Below are positions 46,556-57,944 of a stretch of 64,000 nucleotides of DNA, piece after piece; position 1 is the first letter of the stretch; each line of letters opens with the position of its first letter. The position numbers and the translations under genes are program-made. The DNA is from Shinisaurus crocodilurus. Lineage: Eukaryota; Chordata; Lepidosauria; Squamata; Shinisauridae. Where the stretch lies: assembly GCA_021292165.1 (NCBI GenBank), contig CM037880.1, forward strand, positions 138,510,564 through 138,574,563, read 5' to 3'. The notes below the pieces were generated by a model that worked only from the letters and a program-made list of their open reading frames with translations, made no database searches and had not been told where the DNA came from.

Positions 46556-46690
46556 CAGTGTTCTCCAACCTTGGGTCCCCAGATGTTTTTGGCCTACAAC
46601 TCCCAGCATGCCCCAGCCAGCATAGCTGGCTGGGGCATGCTGGGAGTTGTAGGCCAAAAACATCTGGGGACCCAAGGTTGGAGAACACTG
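46556..46690. mobile_element. Palindromic hAT-type MITE, best preserved copy
   Basis: CAGTGTTCTCCAACCTTGGG at left is perfectly complemented at right, and the whole 135 bp folds into an almost perfect hairpin. ATTTAGAC flanks it exactly at 46548-46555 and 46691-46698. The near-identity of the arms marks it as the youngest member here. Confidence 0.95.
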
Positions 46691-46698
46691 ATTTAGAC

Positions 46699-47604
46699 GG
46701 ATGATTTCGGCCATCTAAATGCTTTTCCCTTCCTCACAAGGAGGAGAGGCTGAGGCACCACCTGGATTCCTCAGAGGACAGCGGTGCCTCACTCCTCCCC
46801 CCCCCCCAGTAATGCCACACACACACACACCTGTTCCAAAGATGGCCTTCTGTCTTCAGATCCCAGCCGGCGAGGAAAGAACCACACCAGCTGCGAGGGT
46901 CGGGGAGGATGCTCTGCAGGCGGAAGGCATTTCTGAGGTTGCTGTGGGGCCTCCAACCTATCCTATGACCCACTCAGACAACGTCAGGCGGCCATAGGAT
47001 TGCACCCTAAATCTCAACGTAAAATACAACAATAAAACAAAAGCTAAAATCCCAAATTCTAAAAAAACAACAACAACAACCCACACGCCTACATTTAAAG
47101 GCCTGGCTGAACAAAATCATTTTAGCATGGCTATAAGACATATCTAAACTATTTTCATGCAATCTGCAATGTCAGCTGTACTGTACCTTCATTCTCCATT
47201 TCAGCTTTGCAAATTTGCCATCAGCCATTAATTAAAAAATCAGAATCCTCTGTGTGTGGTTTAAAAACAAAAACAAAAAAAAACAAAAACCTTTTGCCAC
47301 GAAACACAAGCTTTATATCAGAATGCTCCTTTGGAGGATTCCACATGAATCCTAAATATAAAAACCAAATGCTTCAAGCTGCCCTCTTCATCTTTTCACA
47401 CATTCAAATTCAGGCCTACACAGATCAAATTAAGGTGTGTGTGTTTTTTAAAGGCGGGGCAAATAGCTTCAGGGAGGCAATTTCCTCATGGGAAAATGGC
47501 ACAGAGCAAAGTGTTAACCCCCTTTTTCTGATCCAGATTCGGGACCTTGCAGCTGGCCATGTGTGTTTTTAAGGAAATGTGCAGCCAGTTCCAAGCAGGG
47601 GATT
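46699..47604. other. Intergenic, no gene seen
   Basis: Short C and CA runs near 46795-46830. No repeat or exon recognised. Confidence 0.4.
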
Positions 47605-47721
47605 GTCTGAGCATGGAAAGCTAAGCAGGGTCAGGCCTGGTTATTACTTGGATGGGAGACCCCTCCTCTAGTATCCTGCATTGAGCAGGGGGTTGGACTC
47701 AATGGCCTTGTAGGCCCCTTC

Positions 47722-49063
47722 CAGGGCCGGATTAAGATAGGGGCTATTGGAGCTGCAGCTCCAGGCCCCTTACCACAAAATAGGCCCACAATTGCCGGAG
47801 GCGACTGCCCAGAGAGGAAGGGCCAGATCGCGGCCCATTTACAGCACAGCGGGGGGGGGCTCAGCATGCGCTTCGCCCGGTGGAGCCGCTGCCTGCCTCC
47901 TCGCGCCACCCAGGCACTCCGGCTTGGCCGGGCCGAGGGGATCCCGACGGGAGGCCGCTGCCCCGACCGGGCTGCAGTGACAGTGGGCGGCGCTGGGCCG
48001 GTGCTGCCCTCCTGGTCCGCCTGCGGGCTCGGGGGGGGTTCCTGGGCAGCTCGCCTCCCCTCGCCCGCTGCGCCGGCCGTCCAGCCCGGCTCCCTCTGCG
48101 GGGTCATGCACCGGCAAGGGAGGGCCCCCGCCCGCCGCCCCTTCCCTCCAGGCCGAGGCAGCGAGCCCCGCGGGGCTGGTGGGCGCGTCGCACATGCGCT
48201 GTGTGCGGTGGGGGGGGCTGCTCCCGTGCGTGCCACGGGCGGGGGCTCGCCTCTGCTCCTCCGTGCAGGGGCGGCCGGGCTTAAACGCCGCGCTGACGAG
48301 GCCTGAAAGGAAGGAGCCGAGGGCGCCCCTGCGGAGGGGGTGGCGGCGGCGGCGCAAGGGGGCAGCGGGCAGCCAGCCGGGCGGCCGCCGGGTCGCACCG
48401 GAACGTGGGGAGCTGCCTTGTGCTGCCAGCCCCCAGCCCCCCATGTTGTTCCCCGGTTTCCTTTTTAGCCCTTCCTCTGCTCTGATGAGCTGAATATTTA
48501 TTTCACGTTCTATTTTCCTCCCTCCTCCTTTTTCTCCTCCTTTCCCACATTGAGCTGTTTTCTCTCCTCTCGCATCTGTCACTCGCATCCGTTCTGCTCT
48601 CGCACACATCTCCAGAAACCCCAGTTCTGCACCCCCTCCCTACCCACAACCAGTTGCCCCCCTCACCTGCTTCCCAGTTGGCCCCCGTAGCTATCAGGAC
48701 TGCGAAGAATCCCAGCCATCGTATCGCTTTGCTCAACATCTCTCCTTTCAAAGAATGGATGAATCGGTGTGGGGGGGGGAGGTAAGTAGTGTCCCCCCCC
48801 CACTAGCTATAGCAGGGGGTTGTCCCCCTTTGCAGCCGTTGCTGGTATCTAGCTGAATGCGTGAGAAGACCTGGCGCTGGCGGGGGAGGGACTGCGGATC
48901 TTTATGAATGAACTAAAGATGGGAGGGGGCGTGGACAGGGATGGAGAATTAGACGAAAGAAAAATGTTCCTCATTTTATTTATTTATTCATTTTATTTAT
49001 TTCCATAAAAAGGCTCACCAAAATCCTCAGCACCAGGCCCATAATGCTCTTAATCCGGCCCTG
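47722..49063. mobile_element. CpG-rich hAT element, 1342 bp, perfect TIR and TSD, with exon-like cargo
   Basis: The ends are CAGGGCCGGATTAAGA at left and, from the right, CAGGGCCGGATTAAGA: 16 perfect inverted bases. GCCCCTTC flanks it at 47714-47721 and 49064-49071. The first ~70 bp match the minus-strand terminus at 1599-1530. The interior holds a CpG-rich block (47780-48430), a pyrimidine-rich part, and an exon-like segment on the minus strand at 48667-48739. No transposase, so it is non-autonomous. Long frames on both strands in 47631-48609 are not supported as genes. Confidence 0.9.
48667..48739 (-). pseudogene. Candidate captured first coding exon (signal-peptide-like)
   Basis: On the minus strand an ATG at 48739 (purine at -3) opens 24 codons with a signal-peptide profile: basic start (SKAIR), hydrophobic core WLGFFAVLIATGA, then NWEA. 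The frame runs into GCAG|GTGAGG at 48667/48666, a strong 5' splice site leaving phase 1, the usual phase for a signal-peptide exon of secreted or membrane proteins. Upstream on the same strand lie a GC-box-like CCACGCCCCCTC (near 48930) and pyrimidine-rich sequence. No partner exon is present in the element. I cannot name the source gene. It would be transcribed only if the captured promoter is active. Confidence 0.45.
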
Positions 49064-49105
49064 GCCCCTTCCAACTCTATGATCCTGTGAATCTATGAAT
49101 CCTAT

Positions 49106-49359
49106 GTAGTGTAAAAGTTTCGGAGATCAGTTTCCTTAGTAAATTTCCCTTTTTCTTTTCTTTTCTTTTTTTTAACAAAATGACAATTCATCTATAACAT
49201 CTATATATCTTTCTATACACACACACACACACACACACACCATTCTTACATGGAGCTCCCCATGTTACTCATCCAAGGGGCTGATTGGATTCACACCTTC
49301 TTAGCATCAGCAATGCTGCAGCCTCAGATGCTCCCAGTCCCAGGCCATTCACTGGGCCC
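49106..49359. repeat. Intergenic with CA microsatellite (49216-49240)
   Basis: About 12 CA units preceded by a T-rich tract. No gene. Confidence 0.7.
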
Positions 49360-49870
49360 AACCTTATTTTATATATTTAGAAGATTTATATGCCACCGTT
49401 CCATCCAAAGGATGCACATGGCAGCTTACATTAAATAACAAATAATGGTAAAAGCACATTAAATTAATGTTTGAAAAATACATTCAAACCAGCCTGAAAA
49501 CAAAACAGCAACGTAGAAACTTATAACCCTAAAAAGAAAAATACAGAACTAGCAGAACACCATTTGTCTCCTCAAAAGTTTATCAAACTAAGTGCCACCA
49601 CTGAGAAGGCCCTCTCTCTCTCTCCTCATCACCCACGGTATCTCAGATCAGGCCCAGTGTCAGGGGTTGGCATGGGCTGGCATTTCCCCATTTCAGAGGA
49701 TGAGCAGGGTTTTGACAGCTATACCAATAGGAGATTCCCCAAAGGCCGCTGGAAAACCATTTGCGTCTATCATCAACTTCTAGGGGGCAGACTATCTGAA
49801 TTATTCCTCCTCCCTCTGGAGGCCAGAACTCCTTGCAAGCTTAAACCCCAGGAGGCATGATCTGTCTCCT
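49360..49870 (-). repeat. Probable CR1-type LINE 3' fragment, minus strand
   Basis: GCCACCACTGAGAAGGCCCT is the reverse complement of the CR1 motif near 34930. The A-rich part 49420-49560 matches an inverted UTR. Too decayed for reading frames. Confidence 0.5.
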
Positions 49871-50805
49871 ACAAAGGATCTATAAATACATCCCTAGCCA
49901 CAGATCATGCTCTGTTACAACACACAAATCAGGCATACAAACCTTCATACCCTCAAAATCATATACTGGAAGTTAAGAAATAGATGTTGGATTTATTGCA
50001 AAGTATTCAAAAATATCAACTCAAACTACATTTCAGAAGAGTTTCGAGAGCAACCATTATAAAGACTAGAAAGAACCTTGTGTGTTTGTGAAGGCCTGAT
50101 TGTTTCATTTTCCTCCTTACTTCTGTGGGAGGAGGGGAGAATGGCTGATGTAGGAAGGAATGTATTGCAGTCCCATAAAGATATACTTGCCTCTTAGAAG
50201 GCCTGGCTTTCAAGCATGTGGTCTGGGGTAAGTCATTTTCTCTCAGCCTTCGTTCCCGATCTGTACCAAAATAATATACTTATTCATTTGTGAAAGGACA
50301 CATTTTACTTTTATCCATCCTTTGCTGCTGCTGAAGGCTGGGAAACACTGGCAAAGATTGGTTTGTGGCTTCCCACGATTACACAAACACATAGTGAAAT
50401 AGACGTAAGTGCAATTGTCACACATAATGATCTAAGTCCGCATGCTATTTCCTGTTGCCTCTCATAGAAGAGATTTGTCAGGCTCCTTTCATGTGGTCCT
50501 TGATGCTGTCCAATGTTCAGAGCGCAAACACTGACTTCATTGCCAGCATCAAAGGGACAAAGTATTCCCCTACCCAGTGTGTGCTGACTCTCCCTAAGGG
50601 TGGATTCACATGGGCCAGATCTACACTGCATGGTATATATCATCAAGTTAGCATTACAGTACTGCTATATTCACATTCCAGTCACTACCCACAGCACATA
50701 ATTTTGTTAAATGTACTGCAGTCATTCCATTTTGCCGCCCCACACCTAAACTCCATAGCGGTAATACTGGGTGTTGCCTTGAACATGCAGGGGAAATGGC
50801 CCTTT
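49871..50805. other. Intergenic, no gene seen
   Basis: No exon or repeat recognised. Confidence 0.4.
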
Positions 50806-50812
50806 ATTTATT

Positions 50813-50850
<38 letters not shown>

Positions 50851-51075
50851 TTATTATATTTATACCCCACCTTCTTTCCTGCAAGGAACCCAAGGCGGCT
50901 TACATAATCCTCCTCCTCCTCTCCATTTTATCCTCACAACAACCCTGTGAGGTAGGTTAGGCTGAGAGGCAGTGACTGGCCCAAAGTCACCCAGTGAGTT
51001 TCATGGCCGAGCGGGGACTAGAACCTGGATCTCCCGGGTCCCAGTCCAACACTCTCACCACTACGCCACACTGGC
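50806..51075 (-). mobile_element. tRNA-derived SINE, minus strand, with ATCT microsatellite tail
   Basis: Minus strand: GTAGTGGTGAGAGTGTTGGA (A-box region), GATCCAGGTTCTAGTCCCCG (B box), CCTCACAGGGTTGTTGTGAG, AGCCGCCTTGGGTTCCTTGC, GGTGGGGTATAAATATAATA, then an AGAT repeat (plus-strand ATCT units at 50815-50850). It is the intact reference for the split copy at 24893-25830. Confidence 0.85.
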
Positions 51076-52488
51076 GTAAGTGTGTAAGTGGCGTAAGAGA
51101 AAGAGCGGACATTTGGGTCATCATCCATGTGCAGGAGCGAAGGAGTGAAGGAGCACACAAGCAAGATTGTTGTTTTTAAGGGGGGGTGGAGTTCCTCCTG
51201 GCCCTTCACAAAAAATCATAGAGAAAGAGAAGGGAAGAGAGGGGAGGCTGTGCTGCTGCCACTGCCACCATCCTGCCATGGGGTGCAGCCAGCAGGATCA
51301 GCACGCCCATTCCCTTCCACCCAAAACCAATTTCCCAAAGCAGTCTTCCTCCTCTGTTAAGTTTCCCAAACATAAGCTCCATTGGAATCAATGTGATTTA
51401 CTTCTGACTGAGGCCATTGAAGATAATGTGATTTACTTCTGAGTAGACATGCAGAGAGAAGCCATGGGGAAGGAGGGTGGCGGGAAAGCAATCTCGGAGT
51501 TGCTGCTGTTTCCCCGAAGCCCCAATAGGTCCTATTCGCTTTGTGATTTACTTCTGAGTAAGGCCATTCAAGATAATGTGATTTACTTCTGAGTAGACAT
51601 GCATTTTGGCTCATTTTACAGGTAGTTGTACTTTGGGGCAGGGGGTTTAAAGGGGCATTCAAAACTTTATTTTTTCAAAAGGGAGGGGGGGGAAGCACTT
51701 TCTCTCCAGTTCACTTTGCAAGAGAGAGAAGTTGTGTGGGGAGAGGGAGAGAGGCGGTAAAGTAATCTCTGCTTTGCTGAAGCCCCGATACACTTTGGGA
51801 GACAAAAGCCAATTGTTCCCCGCCCCTTGAAAACCATTGGCTAACACCGCTTAGGACAATTTCGTAGCCACACCGAGACTCAGCGACAGCACCCGGTGAG
51901 AACACACATAGCCATGTACTGCGATAGTGAATCGCAACAACAGGGAAAATCATAATAAAGGTAGTCCAGGAAATTACATAAGGAAAGAAGAACAATAACA
52001 CATGACAAAGGCAACCGGAACTGAAAAGTGAGTGCATTGTGTGCTCCACAAGTCGTAGAAGTGATCCAGTACTGCTATAACCATTAGGTGTAGATTGCCC
52101 CAGGCTGTTCCCCCCCCCCCGCCCGCCACCCAGGTTCGCTCCACACAAGTTGACTTTAAGTCAGCTCAAGCTACATATAAACGTGCTATTCCAGCCTTCC
52201 AAATATAGGCTGGCTGGTCTACAGTCTGGGTACAGATTGATCCTTTCACAAGACATGAATGCCACTGATATCTAAACCAACTTGGGGGGGGGGGCAGGTA
52301 ATCAAATTAAGAAAAATGGCTGTGAGAATCAGTCCTAAGTCTTGATCCAACAGGATTATTATTATCATTATTACAACATGTGCAGTGTGATATGTCTGGA
52401 GAGAGCCCATGACCTTCAGGGATTAAAAACACAGATCTGATGTCCACACTGCTTCCTGGCCACCATGATTTAGTAGAAGACTAGTTCT
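51076..52488. other. Intergenic with a short direct repeat
   Basis: TGTGATTTACTTCTGA-GGCCATT-AAGATAATGTGATTTAC occurs at 51390-51450 and again at 51541-51600. No gene seen. Confidence 0.55.
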
Positions 52489-53434
52489 GCATACGAAAAA
52501 CTTGGTCTCTCACTTAACATCAAAAAAACCAAAGTGCTTCATCAGCAAGTGCAAGCCAATCCTTTGGTGATGCCATCTATCCAGCTTGGCGGGACAATAC
52601 TGGAAAATGTCGATCATTTTCTCTATCTTGGCAGCTATCTTTCTGTTACAGCTAACATCGACAGTGAAATCCAGCATCGACTGAGCTCCGCAAGTGCCGC
52701 ATTTTCTCGAATGAAACATAGAGTGTTCGAGGATCGGGATATTTGTAAGAAGACCAAAACACTGGTTTATGAAGCCATTGTATTACCAACTTTATTGTAT
52801 GCCTGCGAAACATGGACTATCTATAAACGTCACTTCCACCTCCTTGAAAGGTTTCATCAACGTTGCCTCCGGAAAATCCTGCAAATTACTTGGGAAGATA
52901 GGCGAACAAATGTCAGTGTACTGGAAGAAGCAAAGACTACTAGCATTGAAAAAATGATCCTTCAACGCCAACTTCAGTGGACCGGTCATGTTGTTCGAAT
53001 GCCTGACTGCCGTCTCCCAAAGCAGTTACTTTACTCCCAACTCAAGGATGGAAAGCGGAATATCGGTGGTCAATATAAGAGGTTTAAAGATGTTCATAAG
53101 GCTAATCTAAAAAAATGCAATATAAACATCGAAAACTGGGAAGCTCTGGCCCATGAAAGATCTAAATGGAGGTTGGCCTTTCACAAAGGTTCCATGGACT
53201 TTGAAGAAGCCCGAGTGCAAGGTGAAAGGGAGAAACGTGCTAAGCGAAAAGCACGTCAAATGAATCCTTTACAGGACCATCTTCTATCTGGTAACCTGTG
53301 TCCTCACTGTGGGAAGCTGTGTGGATCTAGAATTGGCCTCCACAGTCACTTACGGACCCATCGCTAGAGTCTACACAATCTTCTTTAGAATTTCCTCCTT
53401 TTATCCCGGAAGACAATCTTACTCGGTCACGAGT
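52489..53434 (+). pseudogene. 5'-truncated LINE copy (RT C-terminus plus zinc finger)
   Basis: About 946 bp, nearly identical to 61338-62280. It encodes the C-terminal ~280 residues of the reverse transcriptase polyprotein in one open frame. It runs from YEKLGLSLNIKKTKVLHQQV (frame enters without ATG) through CETWTIYKRHF and LQWTGHVVRMPDCRLPKQ to a C-terminal C2H2 motif C-P-H-C-x8-R-I-G-L-H-S-H-L-R-T-H. The catalytic RT core and endonuclease are missing. The match ends at CACGAGT without the GAT tail of the other copy, and no target duplication is evident. Confidence 0.85.
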
Positions 53435-55603
53435 AAGTATATATGCTGATGAAAAGCTGCTTTAGCAGCAAAGAGACTGCTAATTGTTTGATTATACAGG
53501 TCTTCACATTAATGAAGCACTATTCCATGGATTTGGAGCATGGCGTGCAACCAAATTACCACCCCAGCACTCAAGCTGTGAAATCTGATTATTCATTAGC
53601 CAGTCAGTGAGTGGTACAAACATCTTCCCCCCCAAACCATCAAATGAAAGTGAGTGGGTTTTTTTATTCAACCCCCTCCTATTAATAAGAATATTGGGTT
53701 TTAGTTGTGTGTGTTTTTAATCTTAAAAACAAAACACCAGTGATAATACCCTATGCAAGAGTATTAAGAATTAGCATGTTCGAAGAAACTGCATAAAGAG
53801 TTGCATTTCCCCCCAAACTGTGCATATCATTTCTCCTCCACGTTTGTTTTGTCTCCCCACCCCAACCCCCCTACAAGGCCGTTCCTTCCCTAAAATCATC
53901 ATTGGTTACCTACTGTGGCCCATTTTACAAACTGAGAGAGCCATTTATATCCTCCCCAAACTGACAAGACTAAAACAGCAATTGGTTTTAAACAAAACAA
54001 AACACCGAATCAAAGTAAGGGAAGCTCACACTGTGTCTTCTTCTCCGAGACTGACTGGGCCCAAGATAAATGAGTCTCTAAAAGTCATTCAGAGCTTTTT
54101 GTTTTTAATTACTTTATAAATCTTGTTCTTTTAGCTGGGAAAAATATCACAAATTCCCTCTCCATCTAGTGTAAATAGTGAGTCATTTTGCTCAGAGTAA
54201 TTGGAAAAGAAGAGCCTGTGTTTCTGCTCCCCCCACCCCCCCGCTCCACACATCTCCCTGAAATATTTCTATGCCAGTGGAGCATAGAAAACCCCAACCT
54301 GAGGGAGATCCTCACTCCAGCTAGTCTGTTTATACAATAAATGTATCTGGGATCAGTTACAAAATGAGATGAGTGGAAATCCTTCCTCACATAGAGAAGA
54401 GGTACTCCTGACATCTCCAGCAAATGGGATTATCTGTAATGAGATTACACACAAAGAGATTAAGATGTGAACTGATGCTCCTAGGAGATGCAAAAGAGGC
54501 TCTGGAGACAACAGAGAAATGAGGTGTCAGAAACAGAAGGTGGAATCGCTTCCTTGGGAAGATTTTTCATGATAATGATATCATAGTACTGTTATAATGA
54601 CGCCTTTCATCAAGGGAGGAGACCCCAAGAGCGGCAGGAGTTATGCATGCATATCTTTTATTCCATCGCTGAGCAGTGCCCACTTCTGTACGGAAGGCAA
54701 GAGTGGACTACCAGTGGGCATCATTAGGTAACACATTAGGATGGAACATCAGCAAAAGAAAAAAGATATGTAAGCACTGGGGATGGAATCTGAGAGAATC
54801 AGAATGAAATCTCATTCCAAACAGGAGCTGATCATATCAAGAGACACAGTATTAGCATGTTTAGGGAACATCTTACCCAGCCAGATGACATTTTGTGAAG
54901 TAGATTTTAAACAGCAATAAACAAAATAAATTGATTTGGGGACAATTCAGCCATTGCATTGGTAACCGTAAAAAAAAGAGAGAGAGAGAGAGAGAGAGAT
55001 GCACGGGCAGATGGGAATAAAAAGTACTGATGTTATAATAGCCCCCAGATCCTAAATGCATGGATCTCATCGTTAAGTCTCATCTATTTCAATGGGAACA
55101 GTGTGATTAGCTTAGTCTGGATCCAACCCATAATATGGAAGTATATCCCAATCAGTGCAATTTGCTTTCATCAATGTGGTTAGTACTGGGGTGTAAAGCC
55201 TCAATAACATACACACATCAGATAATAGAAGCATAAGAGGGGTCATGGTCACAGTGTAGGGCTGATCAAGTCATTCAGAAAAGGCCTTTCTGGGACTATA
55301 CCATTTCAGAATCCAGGAAAGGAATCACACTGAATTTCTCCCAATTTCACAAAATCTATCACCATGAAAAGTAACATGTCAGGGAGAAACATTCTAGCTC
55401 AGCCTTTCCCCCAATGTGCTTGTTTTTCTGATGTGCCAAACCAAACCAGGGGGGAGGCTATTTGGAGCCTCTCTGGGTCAATGTCCAGGGTTGATACCTG
55501 CTGCACTTTGTCAGCAGGTACCTCCTCCATGGACATTGCCAAGGCCAAGCTGCCCATTTTCAGACTTCCGTAAGTGTGCAGGTGCCCACTTGCGAAAGAA
55601 CGA

Positions 55604-55634
<31 letters not shown>

Positions 55635-55989
55635 TGTTTGTGTACATTAGGGGAGTGCCCCCCCCCAAAAAAAGGTTGGCAACCACAGGTGCTGCTTGGG
55701 CACTTTGAAGGGGCTGTCAGTGGCTGTCATGACGGGGATCACGAAAGCCAGCTGTCAGGCTGGACTTTACGATCTTGGGGGGGGGGGGGAAGGATAAGAG
55801 GAAAAAAAGCCAAAAATGGTTTGTGATCGTTGCAGGGAGGGCAGCAAGCCAATCTCAGCCACCCTCAAATGCAGTTTGGGCACTTGTGGGGCGGCTGGTA
55901 CTGGTGGGCAAGCTTGGCAAGAGTAGCCAAGGGGGTTTTGCCACTCTTGCCAAGCAGCTCACTAGCCAATTCCCAGTCCCCATTATGGG
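53435..55989. other. Intergenic with GA and GT tracts
   Basis: GA tract at 54977-54999, GT tract at 55604-55630. No gene or interspersed repeat recognised. Confidence 0.45.
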
Positions 55990-56187
55990 GTCAGTCACCT
56001 GGGTTCAGATGACACGACAACCCATTGTGGGTACAACAACCCCTACAGCAACGCATGGTTTGTCAGGATGGCTTGTTGCCTTCAAACAAGTCACCCTGCA
56101 GGAATCAGTCCAGGTTCGCATGACATGACAACCCACCGTGGCTTGTCACCCACAATGGGTTGTTGTGTCATACAAACCCAGTCACTG
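55990..56187. mobile_element. Fold-back MITE candidate
   Basis: GGGTTCAGATGACACGACAA at left and TTGTTGTGTCATACAAACCC at right are inverted, and ACAACCCATTGTGGGT / ACCCACAATGGGTTGT lie just inside. A second internal pair (GGTTCGCATGACATGACAAC) suggests a composite. The target duplication may be GTCA, not certain. Confidence 0.55.
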
Positions 56188-56312
56188 ATTGGCAGAGCCT
56201 CTCCAGGGTTTCAGGGAAGAATTCTTCCATTCCTACCAGGAGATGCCGGGGATTGAACCTGGGACCTTCTGCATGCAAAATAGGTGCTCTACCACTGAGC
56301 CACAGCCCTTCC
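56183..56312 (-). mobile_element. tRNA-derived SINE fragment, minus strand
   Basis: Minus strand: GGGCTGTGGCTCAGTGGTAG (A-box region), CCCAGGTTCAATCCCCGGC (B box), CTCCTGGTAGGAATGG and CCCTGGAGAGGCTCTGCC. The 3' part is missing. Confidence 0.75.
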
Positions 56313-57944
56313 CTAGATGGGGAATACATCATGGGGAATAGATCAGGACATTGTACAATATTAACCTGGAGGGTGGATCACAGCATTAGTCAGGTGCTGA
56401 CACCAGCCCTGACCACCATACTTGCTCTCCTTGACTTTTGGCTGATCTCTGCAAAGCTACCAGCAAGGTAGCTTTTTCCATCATACAACTGAAATTCAAA
56501 GCAGAATTTTAAAAATCAGAGTATTTTAAAATGACCCCTGCAAGATTCCTCTCAGAGTGAAACTATTAACATGCAGATGCAGGTCACACAGCTCATATTT
56601 TTTAGTTCGGCTAATTTTTTAATTTATTTTTTTTAAGTTCTTGAACATTATCAGCAGTTCTCATGTCAGAAACTGGTCTGTGATGAGCCAGAGAGAAAAT
56701 TCGGTGTGAATGATCTCATCTTCACCATAGCTAAGTTATGCAATGTTATTATTGGCTTAATAACACTTTCATATTCCAAAAACAATCCTATTAGTTTAAC
56801 AAAAGGTTGAAAAATTATGATTTCTACAACTTCAGTTACCGTAGAGCACCATGTCGACAGTGTCTATTTATCATCTGTTTCCATGTGTTCATGAGACAAT
56901 GGCAGCTTTTCTTTTTCTCACAGTTACTTCATGGGCTGAGGGGCAAGGAAGCCCTCAAGAATTTATTTACAACATAAAAGAACCTTTAACAGCATAGAGG
57001 CAAGTGATACTCTTTCTTTGCCTGTTGTTATGGAAAATGGAGGGACTAAATTTCACATGAGGGTAAAAGCAGAAAGAGGATCGATGGTGTTTGTTGACTA
57101 TAGTTGCACTTCACAAAGTGAACCTTAGTCCACAAAAGTGTATGCCATAATAAATTAGTTAGTGCACAGTCCAATGAGGCTGCCCGTAACCCGCGAAACC
57201 TAGAGGATTACAGGCATCCTATGCAGGGAGAGAGGAGCAAGGAGACATACACAATTTTTCTGCCTAAACTTGCATAGGATTGCGCCTTAAATCAACCAAC
57301 AATTTGCTTCTGTCTAAGGGCCAAGGCAGCTTCAAGATCAAAGCAGACAGTTTAAAAATGCCCCTCAATGGACTTCTTTCTTTTACTGAAGGCTTCAGAG
57401 TGCTTTTATCATCTTGCCTCCAGGCACATTTTAAATGTCCAGAAGATGAGTAAAGGAATGTTTACAAATTAAAATCCTGCCGCTCCTATGCAAGGCACCA
57501 TCCAAAAAGCACAACCTACCACAAAGAATTAGTGTTGGTTGCGCACTTCAGGTTTGCCCAGGGCCCCGTTTTCATCTGACACCGTTGCATCCAACTTTTA
57601 AGCGACTTGGTTCTTATTTTTATAACTTTCCCAAGGCTATCTTGAGACAACCTTTAGGGGCATGTGCAGTGATGGTTTTTCATTCAAACCCCCCCCCCCA
57701 AGATTAGTTCTCTAAAGTGCATCCCTGCCTTCAAAACACCACCAACTTTCAAAAATGATTTGTCAAGCAGAAAAAGGAGGATAAAGATGGAAGGAAATAT
57801 TTTTTTAAAAAAAAAACCCCTCTACATGCATGAACCTAGTTGTGTGGTACTCAGGAGTGCAGCCTCAATTATTATCTTACTGATCATTATTATCTTTGCC
57901 AGTCCTTTGGGTAAGAGAGAATAAGAACTTATATATTGCAATAT
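56313..57944. other. Intergenic, no gene seen
   Basis: No recognisable exon or repeat except short homopolymers. Confidence 0.4.

Larger units (their letters stand above)
47605..49105 (+). mobile_element. 5S rRNA-derived SINE, split by a hAT element
   Basis: Left part: GGAAAGCTAAGCAGGGTCAG and TATTACTTGGATGGGAGACC from 5S rRNA, then TTGAGCAGGGGGTTGGACTC and AATGGCCTTGTAG. The right part resumes at 49064 with GCCCCTTCCAACTCTATGAT. Same family as the minus-strand copy at 34359-34497. Confidence 0.85.

Noticed and set aside
47605..47713. 5S rRNA gene
   Set aside because: Only the internal promoter region resembles 5S RNA; both ends are replaced by SINE sequence.
47631..48609. Frames of about 255 residues on the minus strand and shorter ones on plus
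   Set aside because: Same reason; the only part with gene-like logic is the short ATG-to-donor segment at 48667-48739.
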